DNA from: Parachlamydiales bacterium
Lineage (GTDB): Bacteria; Chlamydiota; Chlamydiia; Chlamydiales; Parachlamydiaceae
DNA length: 39,654 bases
Direction of reading: 5' to 3'
Assembly (NCBI GenBank): GCA_020051235.1
Contig: JAGVJG010000012.1
Location: forward strand, 1 to 39,654
Numbering within the stretch: position 1 is the first letter of the stretch; every line of letters begins with the position of its first letter. Made by a program: the position numbers and the translations under genes. Positions 24,770 through 32,762 of this stretch are shown in pieces. Under the pieces are notes generated by a model. It searched no databases. It worked only from the letters and a program-made list of their open reading frames with translations, and was not told the DNA's origin.

Positions 24770-26113
24770 ATGAAATTAAATCGGTACATTGTAGCGTTGG
24801 GCGGAATGCTCAGCCTCCTTGCTCCTCAAGCTGAAGCGGTCATCATGAGCGTGAAAAGCTTAGGTATGGGTGGTGTGGGTATCTCCTACGCAAAGGACGC
24901 ACTGGCCGCTGGGTTTAACCCTGCAACGGCAGCTGACGTCGAAAATAGAGCTGATCTTGGTATTACATATGCCAATTTCAAAGGTAAAACAGAGTTCCAG
25001 AACAATAGAACCAACGTAGGATTTGGACCTTTAAATCCTCTCGTTAACGGTTCAAGAAATCCTTACCACAAGAGTTGGTGGATTGTAGCTCCTGACTTCG
25101 GGATTAACTACAATCTCGGCGGTTGCGGATGCGAAAGTAACTGGTATATCGGTCTCGTATCGTATAACAGAAACTACAGCAAAGTAACCTATAAAGATCC
25201 TCTTGTGTTGATAGGTACTACACCTGGTGGTTTAGAGTACATAAACCAAACGGTTTCCCCTTATGTTGCCTATAAATGGAATTGCATGAACTTCGGTATC
25301 TCCCTTAACTGGCAGATTGCTAGAATTAAAGTGAATGGATTCCAAAACTTTGATGAAGCTCCTCAGCCATTTGAACCTGGTAGCGTAGCTCCAGGCGCAG
25401 TGACTAACCGTGGGTATAACTACTCTAACGGTCTCGGAGTAACATTAGGTTGGCAATGGCACATCACGGATGATATTGCTGTTGGTTTAACTTACCAACC
25501 AAGAACAAAAATGTCGCGATTCAATAAGTATCGTGGCTTTATTGCTCAACATGGTCGCTTTAACATTCCACAAAAAGTCGGTTTCGGTATTTCGTGGAGA
25601 TTTACACCATGCGCAACTGTTGCATTTGATATTGAACATATCCAATGGAGCAAAATCCCTGCTGTAGCAAACCCAGTAATTGGAAACCAAACACGTACTC
25701 TTCCTAGCCCACCATTCCCACCAAATACTGTTATTCCATTCCCTAATTCATTAGGGGGCAATAACGGTCCTGGTTTCGGATGGAAAAGCCAGACTTACTA
25801 CCGTGTTGGTGTTGAGTGGGTATTTAATGATTGCTGGACATTCCGTGCCGGTTTTAGACACGTGAATATGCCAATTAGAAGAAGCCAAACAGCTTTGAAC
25901 GCATTAACTTTAGAAACTTTGGAAGATATTGTTTTGGGTGGAGCTACTTACAAGTGGGACTGCTCAAATGAAATCTCCGGCTTCTTTGGTTGGGGCTTCA
26001 ACAAGAGAATTAAAGGCTCTGAAGATTCGATCCCTCAACTTTTAGGTGGTGGACAAGTCAACTTCGAACAAAGAGTTTGGGTTGTTGGTCTTTCCTGGGG
26101 TCGCATGTTCTAA
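24770..26113 (+). CDS. FadL/OmpP1-family-like outer membrane beta-barrel protein
   Basis: A 447-residue protein with a Sec signal peptide (basic MKLNR, hydrophobic core, likely cleavage after AEA at about residue 23). The mature start SVKSLGMGGVGISYAKDALAAGFNPATAADV is the FadL/OmpP1/TodX signature. The body is alternating aromatic strands (GLVSYNRNYSKVTYKD, YNYSNGLGVTLGWQW, QTYYRVGVEWVFNDCWTFRA) and ends WVVGLSWGRMF with the terminal Phe recognised by the BAM complex. Several CxC or isolated cysteines (GGCGCESN) are unusual for a porin and may form disulfides, as in chlamydial envelopes. A role in uptake of hydrophobic compounds is inferred from the family. It has its own promoter and terminator. 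Confidence 0.85.
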   Translation: MKLNRYIVALGGMLSLLAPQAEAVIMSVKSLGMGGVGISYAKDALAAGFNPATAADVENRADLGITYANFKGKTEFQNNRTNVGFGPLNPLVNGSRNPYHKSWWIVAPDFGINYNLGGCGCESNWYIGLVSYNRNYSKVTYKDPLVLIGTTPGGLEYINQTVSPYVAYKWNCMNFGISLNWQIARIKVNGFQNFDEAPQPFEPGSVAPGAVTNRGYNYSNGLGVTLGWQWHITDDIAVGLTYQPRTKMSRFNKYRGFIAQHGRFNIPQKVGFGISWRFTPCATVAFDIEHIQWSKIPAVANPVIGNQTRTLPSPPFPPNTVIPFPNSLGGNNGPGFGWKSQTYYRVGVEWVFNDCWTFRAGFRHVNMPIRRSQTALNALTLETLEDIVLGGATYKWDCSNEISGFFGWGFNKRIKGSEDSIPQLLGGGQVNFEQRVWVVGLSWGRMF

Positions 26114-26137
26114 TAAGATCCTAGATCTTTAACTATT

Positions 26138-26171
26138 AGCGGAAAAGGCTCGCCTTTTCCGCTTTTTTTTT
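26138..26171 (+). terminator. Rho-independent terminator after the outer-membrane protein gene
   Basis: The arms AGCGGAAAAGGC (26138-26149) and GCCTTTTCCGCT (26152-26163) pair perfectly around TC (or as a 10-bp stem with a CTCG loop) and run straight into a tract of eight more T. It is the clearest terminator in the window. Confidence 0.93.
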
Positions 26172-26182
26172 ATCAGTTCTCC

Positions 26183-26212
26183 TTGCCTTTCATCAGTTTT
26201 ATGGACTAGAAT
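26183..26212 (+). promoter_or_regulatory. Predicted promoter of groEL; no CIRCE element
   Basis: TTGCCT (26183-26188) and TAGAAT (26207-26212, five of six) are separated by 18 bases. AGGAG (26226-26230) precedes ATG 26236 by five bases. No TTAGCACTC-type inverted repeat for HrcA is present in the interval, so this groEL is probably not in the usual HrcA heat-shock regulon. Confidence 0.55.
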
Positions 26213-26235
26213 AGCGGTTCATTTCAGGAGTTAAC

Positions 26236-27831
26236 ATGTCGACTACGCCTAAAGAAATTATTTTTGATGAAGAAGCCCGTCTAAAGCTTCTAAAAGGAAT
26301 TAAAAAACTCGCCGATCTCGTCAGTTTTACTCTCGGTCCGAAAGGAAGAAACGTAGGCCTTGAAAAAAGCTGGGGCGCCCCCACTGTCACCAATGACGGA
26401 AATAGTATTGTCAAAGAAGTGACACTAGAAGACGTTTATGAAAATATGGGCGTCCAAATGGCCAAAGAAGTGGCCCAAAAGTTAAAAGAAAAGTGTGGGG
26501 ATGGAACTACCACTGCCACCCTATTAACGGCCGCTCTCGTTGAAAATGGAATTAAATTTATTTCAGCCGGCGTTAGCCCCATTGATATTAAAAGAGGGAT
26601 GGATAAAGCGGTTGAAGTTGTAACGCAATACATTGAAAAAGAAGCGATTCCAGTTAAAGGCGACGCTGAAATTAGAAACATTGCAGCGGTTTCTGCATCT
26701 GGCAATAAAGAAATCGGCGATCTTATCGGTGAAGCGATGTCAAAAGTCGGTAAAAACGGCGTTATCACCATCGAAGAATCAAAAGGTACAGAAACCACCA
26801 TTGAACTCGTTGAAGGGATGCAATTTGATAGAGGTTACTTAAGCCCCTATTTCTGCACCAATCCAGAAAAAATGATTGTGGAAATGGAAAACGCTTCAAT
26901 CTTGCTCTCTGACAAGAAAATCAACAACATTCATGAACTTCTTCCTATTCTTCAAACCGTTGCCTCTACGGGTCAAAACCTCGTGATCATCGCGGAAGAC
27001 ATTGAAGGAGACGCTCTCTCTACTCTCGTCGTTAACCGTCTCCGTGGCTCTTTAAAAGTGGCAGCAGTAAAAGCCCCTGGCTTTGGCGATCGCAGAAAAG
27101 CGATGCTTCAAGATATCGCCGTTTTAACGGGTGCAACTGTTGTTTCAGAAGAAACCGGTCAAGCCCTTAAAGACATTTCCCCTGAATCCCTCGGTGTGGC
27201 AGAAAAAATCACTATCTCGAAAGAAAACACTACGATTGTAGGTGGAAAAAATCGCGATAAAGAAATCAAAGCGCGTATCAAACAAATTGACGCTGAAATT
27301 ACACACTCAGCTTCTACCTACGACACCGAAAAGCTCGAAGAGAGAAAAGCGAAACTCGCGGGCGGTGTGGCGGTCATTAAAGTTGGCGCTCATTCTGAGC
27401 CTGAAGCAAAACAAAAGAAACAGATGTTTGAAGACTCTTTATCTTCAACAAAAGCGGCTGTTGAATCAGGTATCGTTCCCGGTGGCGGAAAAGCTCTAAT
27501 TAATGCAGCCAAAGCACTGGAATCCCTAAAGCTAGAAGGCGATGAAGCGATCGGCGTTAAAATCGTCGCTCAAGCTTGCGAAGTCCCTCTGCGTCAAATC
27601 GCATTCAATACCGGTGTGGATGGTAACGTAATCGTTCGTGAAGTTCAAAAAGCAGATAAAAATGTTGGCTTCAACGCACTCACCTCACAAATCGAAGACC
27701 TCGTGAAAGCGGGTGTCGTCGACGCAGCCAAAGTCGAAAAATTCGCCCTCACTTACGCCGCTTCCGTCGCCGGCATTGTCCTTATCTCCGAAGCGCTCAT
27801 CGCAGACGCTCCCGAAGACAAAGAAGAATAA
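26236..27831 (+). CDS. groEL: Chaperonin GroEL paralogue without adjacent groES
   Basis: A 531-residue Hsp60. The ATPase residues are retained: Asp54 (TNDG), Asp89 in CGDGTTTATLL and Asp400 in FEDSLSSTKAAV, with VAAVKAPGFGDRRKAML in the apical domain. The C-terminus ends APEDKEE without the GGM repeat tail of typical GroEL. There is no groES next to it. Chlamydiae carry three groEL genes, and C. trachomatis groEL3 (CT755, from memory) lies next to murF, so this may be the syntenic paralogue displaced by the genes in between. The intact ATPase residues suggest a working chaperonin. Confidence 0.92.
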   Translation: MSTTPKEIIFDEEARLKLLKGIKKLADLVSFTLGPKGRNVGLEKSWGAPTVTNDGNSIVKEVTLEDVYENMGVQMAKEVAQKLKEKCGDGTTTATLLTAALVENGIKFISAGVSPIDIKRGMDKAVEVVTQYIEKEAIPVKGDAEIRNIAAVSASGNKEIGDLIGEAMSKVGKNGVITIEESKGTETTIELVEGMQFDRGYLSPYFCTNPEKMIVEMENASILLSDKKINNIHELLPILQTVASTGQNLVIIAEDIEGDALSTLVVNRLRGSLKVAAVKAPGFGDRRKAMLQDIAVLTGATVVSEETGQALKDISPESLGVAEKITISKENTTIVGGKNRDKEIKARIKQIDAEITHSASTYDTEKLEERKAKLAGGVAVIKVGAHSEPEAKQKKQMFEDSLSSTKAAVESGIVPGGGKALINAAKALESLKLEGDEAIGVKIVAQACEVPLRQIAFNTGVDGNVIVREVQKADKNVGFNALTSQIEDLVKAGVVDAAKVEKFALTYAASVAGIVLISEALIADAPEDKEE

Positions 27832-27832
27832 G

Positions 27833-28212
27833 CTACAAAACAGGATCACGTTATGCGTTGCATAACGTGATACAAGATCCGCCTATCGGCGGGCAAGATC
27901 AGCCCTATCGGGCTGGCAGGATAAAATCACCTACATATTGTTCTCTTTGCGTCTTTGCGTCTTTGCGTTTAAATAAAAATCACAAAGACTTTGAAGAGTT
28001 TGAAACATCACAAAGAAAATGAAACGCAAAGACGCAAAGGCGCAAAGAGTTTGGTGTATTCATTAGAACTTAATTCTTATGAACACAATGGTCTCTTTAA
28101 AGTCTTTGTGCCTTTGTGTTTAATCCTGCCGGCCGTAGGCCGATCTTGCCCCGTCGATAGGCTGGATCCTGTATTATTTTAATGCGAAGCTTAAAATAAT
28201 CCTGTTTTGTAG
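27833..28212. repeat. 380-bp palindromic (MITE-like) element between two convergent stop codons
   Basis: The ends are perfect 14-bp inverted repeats (CTACAAAACAGGAT at 27833-27846; its complement at 28199-28212). Arms of about 90 bases pair imperfectly and each holds nested hairpins: 27845-27871 (12-bp stem, GTT loop) on the left and 28173-28200 (10-bp stem) on the right, followed by GATCC-GCCTATCG modules. The centre holds inverted CTTTGCGTC/GACGCAAAG blocks (27943-27970 and 28022-28049) and CACAAAGACTTT blocks (27981-27998 and 28093-28110). The element fills the whole gap from one base after the groEL stop to the base before the next stop. It has no coding capacity that I credit and no direct target duplication. 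Confidence 0.85.
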
Positions 28213-30360
28213 TTATTTCCGATATGCCTCTAGGTTAAACTGAGGATTTGCGACGCTTGTTTCTGCACGCAAAAAGAGTTCGTGGAGGGTAGGAAGCGTT
28301 TCCTTAATGAGAAGTTCCATGTCAGCTTTAGAAAGAATGGGCGCGTTTTTAAATTCTACTTTCTCCACTTTTGGAAAATCTTTTCTTATTAAATCTGCAT
28401 AGATAATTGATTTATTTATTTTGATGTCTCTTTCTTTAAGAGCACGTTCTAGCTTCTTTAACTCAGGTTCAAGAGTTTTATCTCCCTGAGCTATTTTCGC
28501 TTTAATTTCAGCGATTTGATCACGAATTTGATCTGATTCTTTCTTAATTATTTCGATGTTCTTTTTAATATCTTCTAACTCGGCAATCAAACGATCTTTG
28601 AAAGCTTTATAATTACTCCAGTCACCCATAGCGAGAAATTCGAACTCTTCCTTATGAGCATTTTGAGTTAAAATTCTTATCTTAACAAAATGATCAACCG
28701 CTTTTGCTAATCGATCGGCAAATGGGGAATCGAAAACACCTTTATCCCGGAGAGCTTGAATACGGTCGAAGGTATTTTTATTTGTAATGCCCATGTACTC
28801 GGAAAGTTTTGCGACAATGACTTGAGGGAAGCGATATAATTCGTATTTTACATTCACAACTTCAGGTAATTTATTTGTTAGAACGGGAGCAGGTGTAACT
28901 TCTTGTTCTTTCCAAAAATCAATCTGCTTTTTAATGTTATTGACCGCTTGGACTTGGGGATTTTTTGCTACACTTGCTTCTTTCAAAGCGATATATCGTT
29001 CATACAACTGCACATTACCTAAAATAGGACGGCTATCACCCATTACATGTTGAAGACCCTCGAGATCATCTTTTACTCTTTGATTAACCATTTGTTCTAG
29101 AGCCTGAGCACTCAGAAGTGTGGGTTCATCCCTAGAAAAATCAACCGTTGAATAGACCGACCCTGCTCGAGGACCGTAATTCAAATCCGCTTCGATCTCA
29201 TGCTCTAAATTGGTTTTTTCAAGAATGAGCTCTTTTAATAACTCTTTGTTGCTACCCGCTTTTGAAATATTATTCTCAAGTTCTTTAAAACGTTCTTTTT
29301 TTGCTTTTAGTTGCTGTGCCTTTTCAGACGAACTTTCGGCTAATATTTTATCGAGAATACGATCACGATCTAATTTTAATGCACTCGATTCTGGATTTCT
29401 TTCCAATTGACGCATCACTTTGTAATATTGATTCTTTTTACTTTCGAACTTACAAGTTTTTTTGAGTTGATCAAGTTCGCTAGTTATACGTGAAACATCA
29501 TTTCTATTTTCAGCTCTCGCTGAAGCAAGCTCTCCTTCTTTATCTTTAATAGAGTCACTAATACTTAAAATAAACTCATCATCGGGTCGACTCGATTTTC
29601 TAAATTCATATCGCAAATATTCAGGATTTAAATTTCCTTCACAAAAGCGAAGACCTGGCTTTCCTAGTTTATCGTGCTCACCTAACCGGTAAAATTCGTC
29701 AGCGACGTATTGATTAAGAGCCGTAAAATAGTCGAGGGTCTCTTTTGTTTTCGTTTCCAAAATCATCAAACTATCAAAATCGGGATAGGGTCCGGGCTCT
29801 TGTCGTGCAAGTGATCCTAAAACTACTAAACAGTATTGACAGGGTGGCGGTCCTAACTTTTCAAAACCTTGTTTATAAATCGCCCCAACAAAATCAGAAA
29901 TATCGTCGCTAAGTTGACGAGAAATTTGTTTTGAAGAAAGACCTGCCTTAATTCCCTTCATAGCTCTTGAACGTATATCCGATATGCGAGCGCGATTGAT
30001 CGTTTCATACGACCTTGATTTGCCTAAGGAATCAATTTTGATTTGTATTTCATTTTTAAGTGAATTGACTTTGTCGCTTCGCGGAAGGGTTCTTAATTGA
30101 GATATACTCTTTAACCAATCAACCGGGTTGTCTGATTTCGCTAAGTGCTGGCACCAGTGAAAGGTGGCAAGTTGCCCAACCTTAGAAAGGGTAGGATTGG
30201 TTGTATTTAGCGATTTGACAGTTGCTTTAAGAGACAACCATTCATTCGCTTCCCCGATGAAAGTAACCGTTGAAGCCATTAACTCTGTAAGAGGGTTGAT
30301 GGAATTAGGATTTTGTGGGGAGCAGTTCTTTACAAGTCTGTTAAGTTCAGAAACATGCAT
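28213..30360 (-). CDS. DUF294-like nucleotidyltransferase with a long coiled-coil insert
   Basis: A 715-residue cytoplasmic protein. Residues about 170-205 hold a GlnD/DUF294-type nucleotidyltransferase core: VVLGSLARQEPGPYPDFDSL, with Gly182-Ser183 and the metal-binding pair Asp194 and Asp196. Residues about 270-390 are charged coiled coil. A second helical region around 500-610 (YRFPQVIVAKLSEYMGITNK, then NTFDRIQALRDKG and HFVKIRIL) resembles the DUF294 C-terminal domain, and another coiled coil follows. The N-terminal 150 residues are helical and unassigned. The target of any nucleotidylation is unknown; a regulatory role or an effector are both possible. It converges on groEL across the palindromic element. 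Confidence 0.75.
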   Translation of the reverse strand: MHVSELNRLVKNCSPQNPNSINPLTELMASTVTFIGEANEWLSLKATVKSLNTTNPTLSKVGQLATFHWCQHLAKSDNPVDWLKSISQLRTLPRSDKVNSLKNEIQIKIDSLGKSRSYETINRARISDIRSRAMKGIKAGLSSKQISRQLSDDISDFVGAIYKQGFEKLGPPPCQYCLVVLGSLARQEPGPYPDFDSLMILETKTKETLDYFTALNQYVADEFYRLGEHDKLGKPGLRFCEGNLNPEYLRYEFRKSSRPDDEFILSISDSIKDKEGELASARAENRNDVSRITSELDQLKKTCKFESKKNQYYKVMRQLERNPESSALKLDRDRILDKILAESSSEKAQQLKAKKERFKELENNISKAGSNKELLKELILEKTNLEHEIEADLNYGPRAGSVYSTVDFSRDEPTLLSAQALEQMVNQRVKDDLEGLQHVMGDSRPILGNVQLYERYIALKEASVAKNPQVQAVNNIKKQIDFWKEQEVTPAPVLTNKLPEVVNVKYELYRFPQVIVAKLSEYMGITNKNTFDRIQALRDKGVFDSPFADRLAKAVDHFVKIRILTQNAHKEEFEFLAMGDWSNYKAFKDRLIAELEDIKKNIEIIKKESDQIRDQIAEIKAKIAQGDKTLEPELKKLERALKERDIKINKSIIYADLIRKDFPKVEKVEFKNAPILSKADMELLIKETLPTLHELFLRAETSVANPQFNLEAYRK

Positions 30361-30437
30361 GTAGTTAATTATAATAATTTAATTAAAATTAAGGATAGCT
30401 TTTGCGTGTAACTTAATTAAATATTAACAGATCAAAA

Positions 30438-30542
30438 ACCACAGAGGCGCAGAGTACACAGAGATATAATGAGGACAGTGAGTGAAAGCATAAATTCTCA
30501 CCGCTCTCATAAAATCTCAGTGGTCTCAGTGTGCTCAGTGGT
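30438..30542. repeat. Imperfect inverted repeat of the CACAGAG type
   Basis: A left arm ACCACAGAGGCGCAGAGTAC (running on to 30465) and a right arm 30514-30542 (ATCTCAGTGGTCTCAGTGTG) form an imperfect inverted repeat of about 28 bases. Each arm is built of CACAGAG/CACTGAG units about nine bases apart. It lies in the 283-base gap upstream of the nucleotidyltransferase gene, where I see no gene. Confidence 0.65.
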
Positions 30543-30559
30543 AAAAAAAAGGTGGAGAC

Positions 30560-30608
30560 CAAAGTTTAGCGGGAATCGGGCACGGGCACGCACGCGGGCA
30601 CGGGCACG
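30560..30608 (+). repeat. GGGCAC-rich dispersed repeat, copy 1
   Basis: CAAAGTTTAGCGGGAATC followed by four GGGCAC units arranged two, a GCACGC spacer, and two. The same 49-base block, differing only in three bases after CAAAGTTT, recurs at 36279-36327. It is strongly GC-rich in an AT-rich neighbourhood. It lies just beyond the 3' end of the sodium symporter gene. Confidence 0.85.
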
Positions 30609-30611
30609 TTT

Positions 30612-30637
30612 AAGGACGCGCTTTTCAGCGCGTCCTT
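30612..30637. other. Stem-loop beyond the symporter gene
   Basis: AAGGACGCGC (30612-30621) and GCGCGTCCTT (30628-30637) form a perfect 10-bp stem with a TTTTCA loop, seven bases beyond the minus-strand symporter stop. On the minus strand only AAACG follows, so it lacks a T tract and is at best a rho-independent-like attenuator or an RNA-stabilising 3' end. Confidence 0.6.
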
Positions 30638-30643
30638 GTGTGA

Positions 30644-32023
30644 TTATTTTGTAGACCAGTTATTGATATCGATCAGGCCTGCGTTTTGCAGCATGATGAG
30701 CGCAATCGCAACAGGAGCTACATAACGGATAAAGAAAAACCAGTACTTCCAAAGAGATTTCCAGGCTGTACCTGCTTGAAATTCTTCTTTTGAAATCTCT
30801 TTATCTAAGACCCAACCGGTGTAGAGCGCGATTAAAAATCCGCCTACAGGTAGAAGCCAGTTAGATACAAGAGCATTCATTGTTTCAAAGAAATTTACTC
30901 CATACATCGACTTCCAATTACTAAAAAGGGTCGAAGTATCTGCAAGTGCGGAAGGAATACCTAACAAGAAACAAGCCGCTCCTACTAGAAGAACCGAACG
31001 GTGACGGCTCCAACCTTGCAAATCCATTAAAGTCGCTACAATCACTTCGACCATAGCGATGGAAGAAGTAAGAGCCGCAAAAACGAAAAGCAAGAAGAAC
31101 GCGGTCGATATAATCAATGCACCGGGGAATTGGCTAAGAAGAACCGGTAATATTTTAAATACCAGTCCTGGCCCTTGAGCCGGCTCATAGCCATAGCTAA
31201 AAATGATCGGGAAGATCATAAGACCCGCAAGAGCCGCTACCGCTACAATCGTTACACCAATAATGGCGCCGGTCTTCGGAATATCTTCCGATTTTCTCAT
31301 GTAGCTACCGTAGGTAATCATAATCCCTTGGCCCACACTCAAAGTAAAGAAGGCAAGACCCAGCGCTTCTAGAGCGGAAGCCGGTTTGAAATTAGTCCAA
31401 TCGGGATAAAACAAAAATGTGACAGCGTCTCTGAAACCGGGTAAGGTGACACTGAATGCAGTTAAGCCAATCAGCATCAAGAATAAACCGGTCATCATGA
31501 ATTTACTCCAAAATTCAATCCCGGCTTTAATTCCTAAATAAACAACACCGACAGTGATCAAAGTAAAAATCAAATGCCAGAAGATGACAATATCTCCTGA
31601 ATGAATCAGGGTTTCATAAACGGCTGAAATTTCAGCAGGGGTTTTACCCAAATAAAATTGGTTTAAAGACATAAAAGTGTAGTTCAAACCAAAACCGGCG
31701 ATAACGCTGTAATAAGACATGATGATAAAGGACGCGATTACGCCTAACCATCCGCCTAATTTCCAAAACGGCTTCTCCGGGTATAAAACATCAAATGTTG
31801 CCACGGCCCCTTTTTGTGCTCTTCTTCCAAGGATAAGTTCCGATACAAACACCGGAATTCCAACTAATAAAATGCACAACATATAAATGAGAACGAAAGC
31901 ACCCCCGCCGTTTTTTCCCGTCGTGTATGGAACCTGCCATAGCGTACCAAGCCCAACCGCTGATCCGGCTGCAGCTAAAATAAATCCTATGTGTGAGCTC
32001 CAATGCTCTCGTTGTTTTTGCAT
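30644..32023 (-). CDS. Sodium-dependent transporter of the NSS (neurotransmitter:sodium symporter) family
   Basis: A 459-residue polytopic protein with about 11-12 membrane helices. The N-terminal HWSSHIGFILAAAGSAVGLG, followed by TLWQVPYTTGKNGGGAF, is the unwound TM1 region that binds Na+ and the amino-acid substrate in LeuT-type transporters. SELILGRRAQKGAVATF and LALTSSIAMVEV-like segments (FAALTSSIAMVEVIVATLMD) are also diagnostic. Bacterial members import amino acids such as tryptophan, tyrosine or leucine; Chlamydia encodes a related SNF-family symporter. The exact substrate cannot be read from the sequence. It is read divergently from the 32203 operon. Confidence 0.92.
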   Translation of the reverse strand: MQKQREHWSSHIGFILAAAGSAVGLGTLWQVPYTTGKNGGGAFVLIYMLCILLVGIPVFVSELILGRRAQKGAVATFDVLYPEKPFWKLGGWLGVIASFIIMSYYSVIAGFGLNYTFMSLNQFYLGKTPAEISAVYETLIHSGDIVIFWHLIFTLITVGVVYLGIKAGIEFWSKFMMTGLFLMLIGLTAFSVTLPGFRDAVTFLFYPDWTNFKPASALEALGLAFFTLSVGQGIMITYGSYMRKSEDIPKTGAIIGVTIVAVAALAGLMIFPIIFSYGYEPAQGPGLVFKILPVLLSQFPGALIISTAFFLLFVFAALTSSIAMVEVIVATLMDLQGWSRHRSVLLVGAACFLLGIPSALADTSTLFSNWKSMYGVNFFETMNALVSNWLLPVGGFLIALYTGWVLDKEISKEEFQAGTAWKSLWKYWFFFIRYVAPVAIALIMLQNAGLIDINNWSTK

Positions 32024-32145
32024 TTTTGAAAATTATCCTTTATATTTAGTTACGTTAATTGAAAAAGTTAGCAACAAAGTTTTCTAGGGTGAGGCACCTC
32101 CTGAATATTTATAAAATGACCTGAAATTATCAAAAAAACGCTTTG

Positions 32146-32174
32146 TTGACAATGAGATTGAAAGGTGCTGAACG
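32146..32174 (+). promoter_or_regulatory. Tentative promoter upstream of the small membrane peptide operon
   Basis: A perfect -35 TTGACA lies at 32146-32151, but the region 17-18 bases further (TGAACG/GAACGT) is a poor -10. It is in the divergent intergenic gap (32024-32202) shared with the symporter gene, which must also hold the symporter promoter. Confidence 0.3.
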
Positions 32175-32202
32175 TTAAGACCTTTTTTGTTAACCTTTGG
32201 TT

Positions 32203-32322
32203 ATGAATATTCTTGGCACATTATTTATTGAAGCCGCGGCCGTCGGAATCGTCTGCCTCGTCTTTATGGGGCTAATGGTCTATGCAGGCATTCGCCAAAT
32301 CAGACAGGATCGTGAAGAGTGA
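32203..32322 (+). CDS. Small single-pass membrane peptide (39 residues)
   Basis: ATG 32203 opens a 39-codon frame: MNILGTLFIEAAAVGIVCLV, then a further hydrophobic stretch FMGLMVYAGI and a charged tail RQIRQDREE. This gives one membrane helix (about residues 4-30) with the charged tail probably cytoplasmic. The stop overlaps the GTG start of the CxxCxxCC gene (GTGA), which supports real translation and coupling. No strong ribosome-binding site precedes it, so the call rests on composition and junction. The function is unknown. Confidence 0.6.
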   Translation: MNILGTLFIEAAAVGIVCLVFMGLMVYAGIRQIRQDREE

Positions 32323-32762
32323 CAGAGTGGTACTCTGAAGGCTTGTCTTTTAAATGTACGGGCTGTGGCAAATGTTGCACGGGATCGCCCGGTGCCGTCT
32401 GGATCAACGAAGATGAAACCGAAGCGATGGCCCAGCACTTAAACCTATCTAAAGAAGATTTTTTAAATAAATATACCCGCCTCATTGACGGCAGACGATC
32501 ATTAATAGAATCTATCTCCCCTCTAGACCCTACCCAGCACGATTGTATTTTTTTAAAAAATAAACAATGCTCTATTTATCAGGTCAGGCCGGTCCAGTGT
32601 CGCACCTATCCTTGGTGGCCCGACAATTTAAAATCGGAAAAAGCTTGGAATAAGGAAGCCGCTCATTGCGAAGGCATAAAAACAAGCGACGTTGAAAAAG
32701 TCTCTCTCAAAGTGATTAAGGACTCATTAAATGACTACCAAAACGCTAGATCCAGAAGCTAA
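32319..32762 (+). CDS. YkgJ-family CxxCxxCC metal-binding cysteine-cluster protein
   Basis: A 147-residue protein starting with GTG. CTGCGKCC near residues 14-21 is the CxxCxxCC cluster, followed by GAVWINEDETEAMAQHLNLS and later CSIYQVRPVQCRTYPWWPD, whose two further cysteines complete the motif of this family. Members are thought to bind zinc or an iron-sulfur centre, but their role is unsettled. It is coupled to the membrane peptide upstream, and its last 32 bases overlap the phosphohexomutase gene. Confidence 0.88.
   Translation: MTEWYSEGLSFKCTGCGKCCTGSPGAVWINEDETEAMAQHLNLSKEDFLNKYTRLIDGRRSLIESISPLDPTQHDCIFLKNKQCSIYQVRPVQCRTYPWWPDNLKSEKAWNKEAAHCEGIKTSDVEKVSLKVIKDSLNDYQNARSRS

Noticed and set aside
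26213-26235. CIRCE operator before groEL
   Set aside because: No TTAGCACTC/GAGTGCTAA pair exists in the interval.
27991-28182. Small plus-strand frame inside the palindromic element
   Set aside because: It is composed of inverted repeat arms (CGCAAAGA and CACAAAGA blocks), with no ribosome-binding site and no protein-like composition.
30560-30608. CRISPR-like array of GGGCAC units
   Set aside because: The units are six bases and contiguous, with no spacers of regular length and no cas genes.
30612-30637. Rho-independent terminator for the symporter
   Set aside because: The stem is perfect but is followed by AAACG on the minus strand, so there is no U tract.
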